NCBI GenBank assembly: GCA_002304345.1
Contig: NEUU01000008.1
Location: 1 to 64,000, forward strand
Direction: 5' to 3'
Source: Verrucomicrobia bacterium Tous-C9LFEB
Lineage (GTDB): Bacteria > Verrucomicrobiota > Verrucomicrobiia > Methylacidiphilales > UBA1321
DNA length: 64,000 nt
The translations under genes were made by a program, and so were the position numbers. The notes under the pieces were generated by a model. It was given only the letters and a program-made list of their open reading frames with translations, made no database searches and had not been told where the DNA came from. Shown piece after piece: positions 25,537-34,624 of the stretch (the stretch's first letter is position 1; the number at the start of each line of letters is the position of its first letter).

Positions 25537-25796
25537 TCAATACCTTTAAAGCACCTTGCTTATGGTGTCAACACCTCTTATTGCCGATAGACTTTCGACA
25601 TGGAATGAAAGTACTACATCGCAACAATAGTCATCTCACTCGATTGGTCTTCTTCACTCCGTCATCCCGAGCGTATCCGAGGGATCGGGCAAAGGGGCGG
25701 TACAGGGGTGGATGGGCTGACAATCATTTCCCACGACCAAGATTCGCGATAATTACGATTGAGGTTTCATCAAGAGCTGCCTTAAATAGCCACATT
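25537..25796. other. Non-coding stretch upstream of the PPK2 gene
   Basis: Holds the promoter region for the riboswitch (minus strand) and the upstream region of the kinase gene (plus strand). A degenerate member of the GTCATCC...GGATCGG repeat family is at about 25661-25690. No ORF with good support is seen. Confidence 0.5.
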
Positions 25797-26591
25797 GTGG
25801 GCCAACCATTCGTCGTCACTCCCAAGATCAAGCTGAAACAATTCGACCCCAACTTTTCCAACGGGCTCGATAAAGACGAGATCCGCGAGGAAACCGCCCA
25901 GTTGCACAAGCGCATCGGCGAACTTCAATATCTCCTCTACTCCAACGCCAACCACGCCGTCGTGGTGCTCTTTCAGGGCATGGACGCCGCGGGCAAGGAC
26001 AGCTCTGTGCGCAACCTGCTCGTGCACGTGAATCCCGCAGGCGTGGAAACCGCCAATTTCAAGGAGCCGAGCTCCGAGGAGCGCGCCCATGATTTCCTCT
26101 GGCGCATCCACAAGGCCGTGCCGCGCTACGGCAACATCGGCGTGTTCAACCGCTCCCACTACGAGGAAGTGCTCGTCGCGCGGGTGAACAAGCTCGTGCC
26201 CAAGGAAATCTGGCAGGCGCGCTACGCGCAGATCAATGCGTTCGAGAAAATCCTCGCGCAGAACAACGTCATCCTCCTCAAATTTTTCCTACACCTCAGC
26301 AAGGAAGAGCAGGCTGAACGCTTGCGTGACCGGTTGCAGGACCCGCGCAAAAACTGGGAATTCCGCGCGAGCGACCTGGATACACGCGCCCATTGGGACG
26401 AGTACCAAGTGGCCTTCGAAGACATGCTGAACGAATGCAGCACCCCCGCCTGCCGCTGGCACGTATTGCCCGCCGACCGCAAATGGTACCGCGATTATCT
26501 CGTGGCCAAGCGTGTGGTGGAAGCGCTGGAAGATCTGAAGATGAGCTGGCCCAAACCCAAGGAAGATTTGTCGAAAATTAAAATTGTATGA
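25797..26591 (+). CDS. Polyphosphate kinase 2 family nucleotide phosphotransferase
   Basis: A 264-residue PPK2-fold kinase that moves phosphate between polyphosphate and nucleotides. Walker A is FQGMDAAGKDSS near 62-73; VFNRSHYEEVL near 123 and the lid-region DRLQDPRKNWEF near 190 are typical. The subclass, AMP or ADP preferring, cannot be set safely. The frame is open far upstream but only as antisense of the threonine synthase-like gene; GTG at 25797 is the first good start before the conserved region. The stop overlaps the ATG of the ankyrin lipoprotein (ATGA), so the two are translationally coupled. Confidence 0.92.
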   Translation: MGQPFVVTPKIKLKQFDPNFSNGLDKDEIREETAQLHKRIGELQYLLYSNANHAVVVLFQGMDAAGKDSSVRNLLVHVNPAGVETANFKEPSSEERAHDFLWRIHKAVPRYGNIGVFNRSHYEEVLVARVNKLVPKEIWQARYAQINAFEKILAQNNVILLKFFLHLSKEEQAERLRDRLQDPRKNWEFRASDLDTRAHWDEYQVAFEDMLNECSTPACRWHVLPADRKWYRDYLVAKRVVEALEDLKMSWPKPKEDLSKIKIV

Positions 26592-27445
26592 AAATCCGTT
26601 CCCTCCGTCTTTTCACCATCGCCCTCGTTCCCCTGCTCGCGCTTGGCGCCTGCAAAAAGCCGACCCGCACTCGGGACGGCAGTGATGACAAACCCGCCAC
26701 GAAACGCGAAGCGAAACAGCAGGAAACGGACAAAGCCGTGGCCGAAATCGATTCGCGCCAGTCGGGCCTGAACAAGGCGCTTCTGCAAGCGGTCAAAGAC
26801 AACAATCCGGACGGCATCAACGACGCGCTGACCAAGGGCGGCAACCCGAACTTCGTCGGACCCGAAGGCAAGAGCGCTCTCCAGATGGTGATCGCCAGCG
26901 GCCACAAAGACCTCACCGTCCTCATGATCGGCAAGGGCGCAGACCCGTCCTCGAAAACCGCCGATGGCAACACCAGCCTGATTCTCGCCATTCAATCGAA
27001 CCAGCCGGAAATCGCGCTGCTCCTCATCGAAAAAGGAGCCGACTGCAAGATGAAGGACAAGTCAGGCGGACAGGCCATCCACTACGCCGCGAAAGCGGGG
27101 CAAGGGGCCGTCGTCGCCGCCTTGTTCAACTCTGGCGTGAGCCATCAAGCCTTCGACGCCAAGCATGACTACCCGATCACCCTCGCTGCCGCTTCGGGCA
27201 ATGTGGAATCGGTCAAAGCGTGCATTGATGCCGGCGCAAATGTGAATGCCGCCAATGGCGACGGCGCGACGGCGCTCATTGTCGCTGCGGATAAAGGTCA
27301 CCTCGAAATCGTGAAGCTCCTCATCGAAAACGGAGCCGACGGTTCGATCAAGGATAAGGCCGGAAAGAGCGCCCTCGCCCACGCCACGGCGGGCAATCAC
27401 CTCCCCGTAATCGACGCAATCAAGGCCACCGGCGCCACGGAATAA
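26588..27445 (+). CDS. Ankyrin-repeat lipoprotein
   Basis: A 285-residue protein with a lipoprotein signal peptide: a charged start, hydrophobic core and lipobox LALGAC, with Cys near residue 22. A charged linker (about 25-55) is followed by about six ankyrin repeats (about 60-280), recognisable by motifs such as TALIVAADKGHLEIVKLLIE. It is probably anchored to the inner leaflet of the outer membrane or the outer face of the inner membrane, and binds a protein partner. It overlaps the kinase gene by four bases; the link between the two functions is unknown. Confidence 0.9.
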   Translation: MKIRSLRLFTIALVPLLALGACKKPTRTRDGSDDKPATKREAKQQETDKAVAEIDSRQSGLNKALLQAVKDNNPDGINDALTKGGNPNFVGPEGKSALQMVIASGHKDLTVLMIGKGADPSSKTADGNTSLILAIQSNQPEIALLLIEKGADCKMKDKSGGQAIHYAAKAGQGAVVAALFNSGVSHQAFDAKHDYPITLAAASGNVESVKACIDAGANVNAANGDGATALIVAADKGHLEIVKLLIENGADGSIKDKAGKSALAHATAGNHLPVIDAIKATGATE

Positions 27446-27533
27446 GCCCCGGTCCGTGATCTTTTCAGCGAGCGTGGAAGAACCCAACTCCAAGTAGTCT
27501 GTCGTATGACGACAGATCATGAGGCTTCCACAC

Positions 27534-27667
27534 CGATCCTTCGACAAGCTCAGGATGACGTGGAATGAAAGTAAGGTTTTAGGTAACTTTCTGCTCTTAC
27601 AAGAACTCCTCGCCACCGTTTGAGATTACTTCCTCAACCCGTCATCCTGAGCTTGTCGAAGGATCAG
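27534..27667. repeat. Dispersed CTTGTCGAAGG hairpin element, copy 2
   Basis: Terminal inverted repeats (CGATCCTTCGACAAGCTCAG at 27534 and the complement ending at 27666) enclose about 80 bp that is clearly related to the middle of the element at 33225-33350, for example CCGTTTGAG followed by TTACT. The MITE-like plan, ends plus shared core, suggests a mobile or formerly mobile sequence. The rest of 27446-27739 shows no gene. Confidence 0.8.
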
Positions 27668-27739
27668 CTCGCATGGACGCAGGAGGCGACAAATCAAAAG
27701 GAATCGGCTCAACCCTTAGGAACAGAACCCTCCGCCCCG

Positions 27740-28573
27740 CTATTTCTTCGCGTCAGCCGGAGCCGGATCTTTTCCCGGCTTGGCGTTGTGATTCAGCAAG
27801 TCCCGCACTTCCTGCACGCTCAAGCTGCGATTCGGCAAATCCTTCGTATTGCCGAGCGTCTTGTCGATCGCTTCCATGTCCTGCTTGATCCGATCCGCTT
27901 CGGGACCCGTATAGGTCGGCATATCGATCATCCGATTGTATCCGAGTGCGCTTTGTGACGAAAACCCCGACTCCTTCAGCGGAATATTCGGCTTGTTCTC
28001 GTCATAGCCCGTAAAATTTCCCGGCAACGCGTAACTGCGCGCCGCGTATGTCTTGTCCATTGTGACCGAGGGCGGCAGAAATTCCTTTCCGCCGACGTTT
28101 GCCGATTGGCCAAAAACGCCGTCGGCTCCCTTCGTCGCGAAGCTCTTGTTGAAGCTGGTATTGGCGGAACCAAACACCGAACTGCCCTTGTCGCCGTTCG
28201 GTCCCAGGGAGAAAGATTTGTTCGCGTCGGTGGGCGGCGCCATCTTCGTCGGATCAAAGAACCCCTCCTCCGCCAGCAGGGGCGCAGCCGTCAACAGCGC
28301 TGCGGTAAGCAGAGCGTGCGTAAAGAACCGGACTGACGCCTTAGAACCTATCCACGATTTTTTTGGGGTGGGGCTGGGGAGAGAGAGGGGAGAAGGCGAG
28401 GCGCCAGCGACGATTGTATTGGGAAATACGTGAGGAGCGCCGCAACGAAGCCTTCTCCCCTCTCTCGGCCCAGTCCGAAGGATTGCCGCTTTTTTGCCTC
28501 CGCAGAGCGGCGGAGACAAAATTTCTGGCAACGCCACTCCCAAAAAGATCGTGGATAGGTTCTTAATGGGCAT
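27740..28573 (-). CDS. Secreted protein of unknown function carrying an in-frame MITE-like insertion
   Basis: A 277-residue reading frame from ATG 28573. Residues 1-4 are followed by about 74 codons that come from the inserted element at 28344-28562, then SVRFFTHALLTAALLTAAP, which looks like a signal peptide ending at LLAEEG. The mature part (about 175 residues) is rich in Asn, Ser and Gly and has motifs such as FDPTKMAPPTDANKSFSLG, but no family I recognise. Removing the insert would give MPIK joined directly to ASVRFFTHALL in frame, a normal signal peptide. With the insert, the signal starts far inside, so export may now fail or use an internal start. Confidence 0.65.
   Translation of the reverse strand: MPIKNLSTIFLGVALPEILSPPLCGGKKAAILRTGPREGRRLRCGAPHVFPNTIVAGASPSPLSLPSPTPKKSWIGSKASVRFFTHALLTAALLTAAPLLAEEGFFDPTKMAPPTDANKSFSLGPNGDKGSSVFGSANTSFNKSFATKGADGVFGQSANVGGKEFLPPSVTMDKTYAARSYALPGNFTGYDENKPNIPLKESGFSSQSALGYNRMIDMPTYTGPEADRIKQDMEAIDKTLGNTKDLPNRSLSVQEVRDLLNHNAKPGKDPAPADAKK
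28344..28562. mobile_element. MITE-like element, 219 bp, with TTA target duplication
   Basis: Terminal inverted repeats GAACCTATCCACGAT (left end 28344, right end 28562) are flanked by direct repeats TTA at 28341-28343 and 28563-28565. An inner perfect inverted repeat of 17 bp (GAGAGAGGGGAGAAGGC at about 28380 and its complement at about 28449) adds structure. No transposase is encoded. Element plus duplication is 222 bp, a multiple of three, and keeps the host reading frame open. Confidence 0.82.
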
Positions 28574-28620
28574 GCGGGCGATTGTGCCTTCTTTCAGAGG
28601 GAGAGTCAACCCGGCGCACA

Positions 28621-29613
28621 CTACCCTTGCGACTGGATCTGCGCCGGAGCCTGATTCGACGCCCACAACGCCTGCGTCAATCTCGGATCGCCGGTGGACC
28701 GCCGCACGCTCACCTTGACCGAGAGCAACTGCTGCTGCGCTCCCTTGTACACGCCCCGCAAGGGCGGCACATCGGCGTAATCCCGGCCCACGCCGATCTG
28801 CACATGGCGTTCGCTCTCGAGAATGTTATTCGTCGGGTCCAACCCGATCCAGTGACCGTTCGGGCAATAGACCTCCACCCACGCGTGGCTCGCCGTCGCG
28901 CCGATCAGCTTCGCCTCTTCCTCCACATCCTCGTCGAACCCCGGCAACAAACCCGCCGCGCCGTTGCGACGCTCACTGCGCAACGCGGCCGCGTCCGTCT
29001 CGATGTAACCGCTCACGTAACGCGCGGGCAATCCGGCGGCGCGAAACAGCGCGATCATGACATGCGCGAAATCCTGGCAAACGCCCCGCCGCGTCTCGAT
29101 GACCTGATCGATCGGCGTGCTGATATCCGTCACGCCCGACTCGTACTTGAATGTCTTGAACAAATATTGATTCAACCCCAGCACCGTCTCCACGAACGGC
29201 GCGGACGACGGCAACAGCTTCGTCGCCAGCTCTTCGACGGTCGGCGACAGCGGCACATGCTCCGACGGCATCAGAAAATCATAGAGCTCCATCCGGCGCG
29301 GCCAGCACAAGCGCACCGCTTCGCTCACGGTCAGATCCAGCCCGCTGAAACCGTCCGGCAACAACCGCGTCTCCACCGTGCTGCGCGACGTCACCGTCAG
29401 GCTGCGATGCCGGAACGGCACCGACATGGCTTCCACGAAATTCCCGTAGTAATCCGTGTACGTCTCCAGCGGCACCTGCGGATTCACCTCCGTCGTGTGA
29501 CTCACCACCACCTGCTTCAGCGTATTGCGCGGACGCACGCGCAGTTCGGTGTAAGATTCCACCGCCGGAGCGGAGTAGTCGTACTCAGTCGTGTGAACGA
29601 TTTGAAAGTGCAT
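28621..29613 (-). CDS. Transglutaminase-like cysteine peptidase
   Basis: A 330-residue protein with an N-terminal transglutaminase-associated domain (about 1-140, MHFQIVHTTEYDYSAP onward) and a transglutaminase-like core. The triad is visible as Cys in ETRRGVCQDFAH near 173, His in ASHAWVEVY near 243 and Asp in GLDPTNN near 260. ATG 29613 is chosen over upstream in-frame sequence that reads the adjacent repeat. Transglutaminase-like proteins paired with ATP-grasp/alpha-E proteins form a widespread cluster of unproven role, suggested to make and cut peptide-like bonds. It is the downstream partner of the next entry. Confidence 0.9.
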   Translation of the reverse strand: MHFQIVHTTEYDYSAPAVESYTELRVRPRNTLKQVVVSHTTEVNPQVPLETYTDYYGNFVEAMSVPFRHRSLTVTSRSTVETRLLPDGFSGLDLTVSEAVRLCWPRRMELYDFLMPSEHVPLSPTVEELATKLLPSSAPFVETVLGLNQYLFKTFKYESGVTDISTPIDQVIETRRGVCQDFAHVMIALFRAAGLPARYVSGYIETDAAALRSERRNGAAGLLPGFDEDVEEEAKLIGATASHAWVEVYCPNGHWIGLDPTNNILESERHVQIGVGRDYADVPPLRGVYKGAQQQLLSVKVSVRRSTGDPRLTQALWASNQAPAQIQSQG

Positions 29614-29627
29614 GCGAAGGAGGGGGA

Positions 29628-29796
29628 TTTTTTGACGAAATTTACGGAATTGACGAAATTCAATTTCAATACAACAGACTCTCGAAATCAATAAAACCTA
29701 CCTGAACCTCCGACAGAGTTTTCCACTTTCCTGAGTTCCTGATTGGTCATTTGCCTTTTCCTAATTTCGTAAATTCCGTTAATTTCGTCAAAAAAA
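29628..29796. repeat. AT-rich inverted repeat, GACGAAATT family, copy C
   Basis: The arms at 29628-29660 and 29763-29796 (TTTTTGACGAAATT at the outer ends) enclose about 100 bp. It fills the space between the ATP-grasp/alpha-E stop codon and the transglutaminase start, both minus strand. Confidence 0.85.
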
Positions 29797-32397
29797 CTAA
29801 TCCCGCTCCGCCTGCGGTGGCGTCGCCGCCTGATGGTTCAGGTAATGATCCGCGATGAGGGAATTAAAGTTCAATAGCCGTTGCGTCAGCGTGTCCAGCC
29901 ACTCCGCGAACTGCTTCGTCCGCGCCCGCGGCAACGCATCAGGGTTCGGCTCCTCCACCTCGCTGAACGCGGGTGAAAAATAGGGCGCGATGTCCGCATA
30001 GGCCAGATCGCTCGCCAGATGTTGCGCGTAGCGAATCGGCGTCTCCGCCAAGGGCGTGGCGCGTTCGCCGAAGATCTGCCGCAGTGACCGCACCATCTCC
30101 TGCAGGGAAAACAACAGCGAGCGCGGGAACCGCTCATCCTGCAACAGCAGCAACGCCACCTGCGACGCCACCGGTCGCGACTTGTAATAGCTGCGGTACG
30201 CGTACTGCCCCGCCAGCATACGCAACAGTGCATCGAGATTGATATCCTCCGTCAGCGAGGACGCGGGTTGCCGCTCGTCGTTCCGCTTCAGGAACACCTG
30301 CTTCATCGTCAACAACGTGAACACGCCAGACTCCATGAAGCGGCCGATGCGCCAGAAATTCCACGCATCGTCATGCACCATGTGTTTTTCCATGCTGCCG
30401 GAAAGTTCATCCAGCGCCGTCAGCACATCGCTATGCAACGTCATCTCGCGCAGCGATTCCTCCACCGTGGCCGAGGATCGTTCCTTCACCGTCATCGAAA
30501 ATTGCAGATGCAGCCGGTTGATCACCGTCCACACTTCCGGCGGCAACGCCTCGCGAATCTGCTGCGCGTTCTGGCGGCACGAACTCAAACACGAAATCAC
30601 CGACGCGTAATTATCCTGATCCAGCAAAATGTAATCCGCCAGCGTCGTCGTCTTTTCCTTCTGGAACGTCGCCTTTTTGAAGAAACTCGTCGGATGTCCC
30701 GTCGCCGCCGCGAGCGCTTCCCACAACGGATGCCACGCCTTCGGATTATCGTTATCCTCCGCGCGAATCTGCTGCAGCACCCGCAGGATGCGCACCGTCG
30801 CCTCCGCCCGTTCCGCGTAGCGACCGATCCAGAACAACGCGTCCGCCGTGCGGCTACCGAGCCGCAGACGATTCTGCCGCTGGCGCACGCCCGTGGCCGC
30901 GGGAGTCGAATGCAATTCCCTCCGGCTGTCGCGCAAGAGCCACGTATCCTTGCTCCCGCCACCCGAAGCCGACGCCACGATCAGCGAACCTTCCTTCAGT
31001 GCCATGCGCGTCAGCACGCACGACGTCGCCGTCGCGCCGCCCGCGCCGTTCAACACGAACGCCCGCATGCTCACATGCCGTCCGCGCAAGCCCTCCTCCG
31101 TCCACGTCGGCACGGTTGAGAATCGAATCAATGGCTGTGCGATGAACTCACCGGGCTTCGCCTCGATCCGTTTTTTCAACTCGTCCCACTGCTTTTCCTC
31201 GAGCTGTTCGCCGAGCCAGACGCTCGCCGGGCCGCGCGTGGAAAGCGTCTTGAAGACATACTTCCGCCAGTTGTCGAAAACGAATTCCCGCATGTCGATG
31301 TCGCGGAAATTCAACGTCGGCACCGCCGGGAGCATGTGTTTCGTCCCGAGATAAAATTCCGTCATCTGCGGCAGATACGCCGCCAGCGCGCGATTATCCG
31401 CCAGCCCGGAGCCGAGCGAATTCGCCACCGTGACCGTCCCCTGCCGCACGCACGAGAGCAATCCCGGAATGCCGAATCGGCCATCGCCGCGATTGGTGAC
31501 CGGGTCGACATACGAACCGTCGATGCGGCGATAGATCACATTCACGCGATCGAGGCCGCTGATCGTTTTCAGATAGACCTCGCTGTCGAGCACGATCAAA
31601 TCGCCCGACTGCACCAGCGGAATACCCATCTGCCGCGCCAGCGCCGCGTGATCATAATAGGCCTCGTGATAAATCCCCGGTGAGAGCAGCACCACCTTCG
31701 CCACGCTGCTGCCGCCCGGCGCCGCCGCCTGCAACGTCTCCAGCAACTGCGACGGGTAATGGTAAATCGGCGTCAGCGGCACATCCTCCATGAACTGCGG
31801 CGTCACCTGGCTGAGAATGCGCCGGTTCTGCAACGCGTAGCCCGCGCCGGTCGGATTGGAAATCTGATCCTCCATCACGATCCAGCGCCCGTCTTCGTTG
31901 CGGATCAAATCCGTCGCGGAGACATGCAAATGCACATCCTGCGTCACCTTCACGCCCACACATTCGCGGCGAAAATGCGGATCGGAATACACCACCTCGT
32001 ACGGCACGAGGCCCGCCTTCAAAATATCCTGTCCCGTGTAAATATCGTTGAGAAACGCATTCCACGCGCGTGCGCGATTGACCAAGCCCTGCTCCAGATC
32101 CGCCCACTCCTCCGCCGCCACCGTCAATGGCAACAGATCGAACGGCAAGATGCGTTCGCCACCGGCCCGCTTGTCATTGATGTGAAAAGTAATGCCCTGA
32201 TCGCGCATCAAATCCTGCGCCGTGCGCGTCAACCGACCCAGCGCTTCCGGCGACAGCGCGCCCATCGTCTCCCGCAGGCGCTTGCAGACCGCCTTGACGC
32301 CGGGATGACTGCTGGCCCACTCGTCAACTGTGCCGCCGCTCAACGGATGCTCATCCGTTTCCAGCCGGACCTTGGCAGCAGTGGAGGCGACAGTCAT
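29797..32397 (-). CDS. Circularly permuted ATP-grasp / alpha-E fusion protein
   Basis: An 866-residue fusion. The N-terminal part (about 60-480) is the circularly permuted ATP-grasp type 1 domain (DUF404/DUF407): FLNDIYTGQDILKAG near 125, YALQNRRILSQV near 195, NSLGSGLADNRALAAYLPQ near 320. The C-terminal part (about 520-850) is an all-helical alpha-E domain (DUF403), starting near LGSRTADALFWIGRYAERAE. In many genomes these are two genes. Predicted role: ATP-dependent amide ligation to a peptide or modified substrate, with the transglutaminase next door acting on the product; this is family-level inference. ATG 32397 is the first plausible start. Confidence 0.92.
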   Translation of the reverse strand: MTVASTAAKVRLETDEHPLSGGTVDEWASSHPGVKAVCKRLRETMGALSPEALGRLTRTAQDLMRDQGITFHINDKRAGGERILPFDLLPLTVAAEEWADLEQGLVNRARAWNAFLNDIYTGQDILKAGLVPYEVVYSDPHFRRECVGVKVTQDVHLHVSATDLIRNEDGRWIVMEDQISNPTGAGYALQNRRILSQVTPQFMEDVPLTPIYHYPSQLLETLQAAAPGGSSVAKVVLLSPGIYHEAYYDHAALARQMGIPLVQSGDLIVLDSEVYLKTISGLDRVNVIYRRIDGSYVDPVTNRGDGRFGIPGLLSCVRQGTVTVANSLGSGLADNRALAAYLPQMTEFYLGTKHMLPAVPTLNFRDIDMREFVFDNWRKYVFKTLSTRGPASVWLGEQLEEKQWDELKKRIEAKPGEFIAQPLIRFSTVPTWTEEGLRGRHVSMRAFVLNGAGGATATSCVLTRMALKEGSLIVASASGGGSKDTWLLRDSRRELHSTPAATGVRQRQNRLRLGSRTADALFWIGRYAERAEATVRILRVLQQIRAEDNDNPKAWHPLWEALAAATGHPTSFFKKATFQKEKTTTLADYILLDQDNYASVISCLSSCRQNAQQIREALPPEVWTVINRLHLQFSMTVKERSSATVEESLREMTLHSDVLTALDELSGSMEKHMVHDDAWNFWRIGRFMESGVFTLLTMKQVFLKRNDERQPASSLTEDINLDALLRMLAGQYAYRSYYKSRPVASQVALLLLQDERFPRSLLFSLQEMVRSLRQIFGERATPLAETPIRYAQHLASDLAYADIAPYFSPAFSEVEEPNPDALPRARTKQFAEWLDTLTQRLLNFNSLIADHYLNHQAATPPQAERD

Positions 32398-32533
32398 ACA
32401 ATGAGCATACCCCAGAGCAGGTTCCATGCGCAAGGCAGGGCTGAGCCCTGCACTCAATATTGTTGTCGAAAGAGACTCAATTCCCGCAATACCACTTGCA
32501 ACCGACGCAATCCTGATTACGTTTCCTCCCGCC

Positions 32534-33076
32534 ATGGACCACACCGCGCTGCCCACCGTCGTCTACTACGTCGCCGCCAGTCTCGACGGCTTCATCGCCA
32601 CGCCCGAGGGTGGCCTCGACTGGCTCACCCGCTACGATAAGGACCCCGAGGTTGCGCAAGATTTCCCCGCCTTCGAGCAGACCATCGACAGTCTCGTCAT
32701 GGGCAGCAAAACCTACGAGTTCCTCCTCCAGCACGGCACCTGGCCTCATCCCGGAAAACCGTGCTGGGTCCTCACCTCCCGCACCTTGCCCGCCCTCTCG
32801 CCCGACATTCTCTTCACCCAAGCCACGCCCCGGCAGATCCTCGAAGAAGCCGCCCAACGCGGTTGCCGCCGCCTCTGGCTCGTCGGCGGTGGAGCCGTCG
32901 CAGGCACGTTTCAACGCGACGGCCTCATCAACGAATACCGCATCACCTACGCCCCCATCATCCTCGGCGCAGGCATCCCCCTCTTCAGCCCCTCCACACC
33001 CGACGAACCGCTCCGCACCGTGAGTGTGAAACCCTTTGCCTGCGGTCTCACCCAAATTCAGTTGGTGCGGGAATAA
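32534..33076 (+). CDS. RibD C-terminal / dihydrofolate reductase-like protein
   Basis: A 180-residue protein of the RibD_C family: VVYYVAASLDGFIATPEGG at the N-terminus, SLVMGSKTYEFLL near 52 and LWLVGGGAVAGTFQRDGLI near 113. The fold binds NADPH, but stand-alone members mostly have no proven substrate. Not true folate reductase, since the genomic context gives no folate or riboflavin link. ATG 32534 fits the family start; upstream in-frame sequence contains a palindromic repeat near 32436. Confidence 0.88.
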   Translation: MDHTALPTVVYYVAASLDGFIATPEGGLDWLTRYDKDPEVAQDFPAFEQTIDSLVMGSKTYEFLLQHGTWPHPGKPCWVLTSRTLPALSPDILFTQATPRQILEEAAQRGCRRLWLVGGGAVAGTFQRDGLINEYRITYAPIILGAGIPLFSPSTPDEPLRTVSVKPFACGLTQIQLVRE

Positions 33077-33463
33077 TATCGCTGAGAGAAAGAAGGTTTG
33101 ATTTGGATAATCACATCTCTTGGCGAAGCAGGCCGATCCTTCGACAAGCTCAGGATGACCAGCGTGACGCTGGACCCAGTATGACGCATGTGACGTCAAC
33201 CGTACTGGATGCAACGTCACGTTGCTCGACAAGCTCAGAATGACGCGGAATGAAGGTAATGTTTTGGGTAACCTTGAACTCTCATCAGAACTCTTCGCTA
33301 CCGTTTGAGGTTACTCCCCAACCCGTCATCCTGAGCTTGTCGAAGGATCGGTTGAGAAGGTTTGGGGCGTGGAAAATGAACAACTAAGGCGTTCCCGCTT
33401 TTAATTCGGCACACCAACGCCCCACCCGTGGCGAAGCGTTACAGGGTGCAGGGCTCAGCCCTG
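33077..33463. repeat. Repeat-filled intergenic region
   Basis: No gene is seen. Contains a 47-bp block (33134-33180) identical, inverted, to 22784-22830; a CTTGTCGAAGG-type hairpin element at 33225-33350 related to 27534-27667; and a CACCCGTGGCGAAGCGT...CAGGGCTCAGCCCTG block at about 33423-33464 that recurs at 39765-39803. Confidence 0.82.
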
Positions 33464-34462
33464 CTAGAAACTCACATTCAACGTCACACCGCAACCCGCG
33501 TTGACGTTCGTATAATCCGCGAACGAAGGATCATCCGATTCCTTCACATCGTAGCTCACGAACGTGCGCACCGACGCCCACTGCGTCAGCGCATAGGAAA
33601 AGGCCGTTCCCACCGAGAACAGGTAATCGTTGCGACTGCCGTTCACATTCACATAGTCCGTGTACAGGAAGCGAAAATAGGGCTGCAGATACAGGTTCGG
33701 AATCAACTCCTGCGTGAACGAAAGCCGCACACCGTGATCGATGCGATCGTTGATATTCTGCGCCGGGAGCGGATCGACCACCGTCAGGTGATAGATGCCT
33801 TGATACTCCATCGAGAAGAACATCGAGTCCGAGATCGGGAAGAATTTGCCAATCGTCCAGCTCGGGTTGTACTCCTTGTAAAACTCCGTGTAATCCGCTG
33901 TTGGTCCCTCATGCGACAGCAGCCGGTTCCACTCGAACCCCGCCGCCACATACCAGTTATCCTTGAAGCGATACCGCAGATCCGTGAACAGCGTCTCCAC
34001 GTCGAAATCGAAATTGTTCAACTGGTTCGTCGTGTTATCCATCCCGTAGTTGTACCACTGGTAACGGAAACCCACGCGCGGCGCAAATTGTCCACCGCCC
34101 ATGTCGAACGGCGTCGGCGCGATCGCCACCTGCACCGTGTTCACCAGAATCGTGGTATCAATCGGGTTTTGCTCGGTCAGCAGCATGTTCGACGTGTAGT
34201 AATACTGGCTGTCCACCGTCGCCTCCACCCACTTGCGGCGCGGCTTGGAACGGACAATAAACTGCGGTCCCACATCCGACGATTCCCCCTCGTACAATTC
34301 CGGTGCCAGCTCGTTCGAGGCATCTGTCGCGGTCTGAATCCGCGTATCCACCTGCTGCTGGTTGAACTGCTGCATGCGCTCCACTTGACCCGCCACCTGC
34401 GCCAAAGCCGCATTCGCGCTCCACATCAAAAGCAGGCCAGGAAGGATCGCGACACAACGCAT
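33464..34462 (-). CDS. Outer-membrane beta-barrel protein
   Basis: A 332-residue secreted protein. From ATG 34462 it begins with a typical signal peptide (MRCVAILPGLLLMWSANAAL, cleavage after about ALA). A Gln-rich, coiled-coil-prone stretch (about 22-45) is followed by alternating strands rich in Tyr and Trp and a terminal LNVSF, all fitting an outer-membrane barrel. An in-frame ATG at 34516 would put 18 residues before the signal. The family is not recognised, so cargo or role is unknown. Its promoter region faces the TauE-type gene. Confidence 0.85.
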   Translation of the reverse strand: MRCVAILPGLLLMWSANAALAQVAGQVERMQQFNQQQVDTRIQTATDASNELAPELYEGESSDVGPQFIVRSKPRRKWVEATVDSQYYYTSNMLLTEQNPIDTTILVNTVQVAIAPTPFDMGGGQFAPRVGFRYQWYNYGMDNTTNQLNNFDFDVETLFTDLRYRFKDNWYVAAGFEWNRLLSHEGPTADYTEFYKEYNPSWTIGKFFPISDSMFFSMEYQGIYHLTVVDPLPAQNINDRIDHGVRLSFTQELIPNLYLQPYFRFLYTDYVNVNGSRNDYLFSVGTAFSYALTQWASVRTFVSYDVKESDDPSFADYTNVNAGCGVTLNVSF

Positions 34463-34624
34463 CCGCTTCCCTTGAAGGTAAAGTCTCTGTACGATTGCTG
34501 TAATATTTTGAACCACTTTAGTGTGCCTTATATCTACTTACGAACGAATCACCTAGCCATGCGGAAAAAAGATGTCAATCTTCAACATCGCGATCTTTTT
34601 CGTAAACACCTCTAAAGTAATGTG

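Noticed and set aside
25312-25590. Short plus-strand frame upstream of the threonine synthase-like gene
   Set aside because: It is fully explained by the minus-strand SAM-I riboswitch and its expression platform.
24111-25796. Long plus-strand open frame upstream of and continuous with the PPK2 gene
   Set aside because: It is antisense to the threonine synthase-like gene and its riboswitch; the protein is Arg-rich and shows no domain. Only the part from 25797 matches PPK2.
22744-33350. CRISPR-like array from repeated CTTGTCGAAGG sequences
   Set aside because: Copies are far apart, in both orientations and palindromic, with no regular spacers or cas genes.
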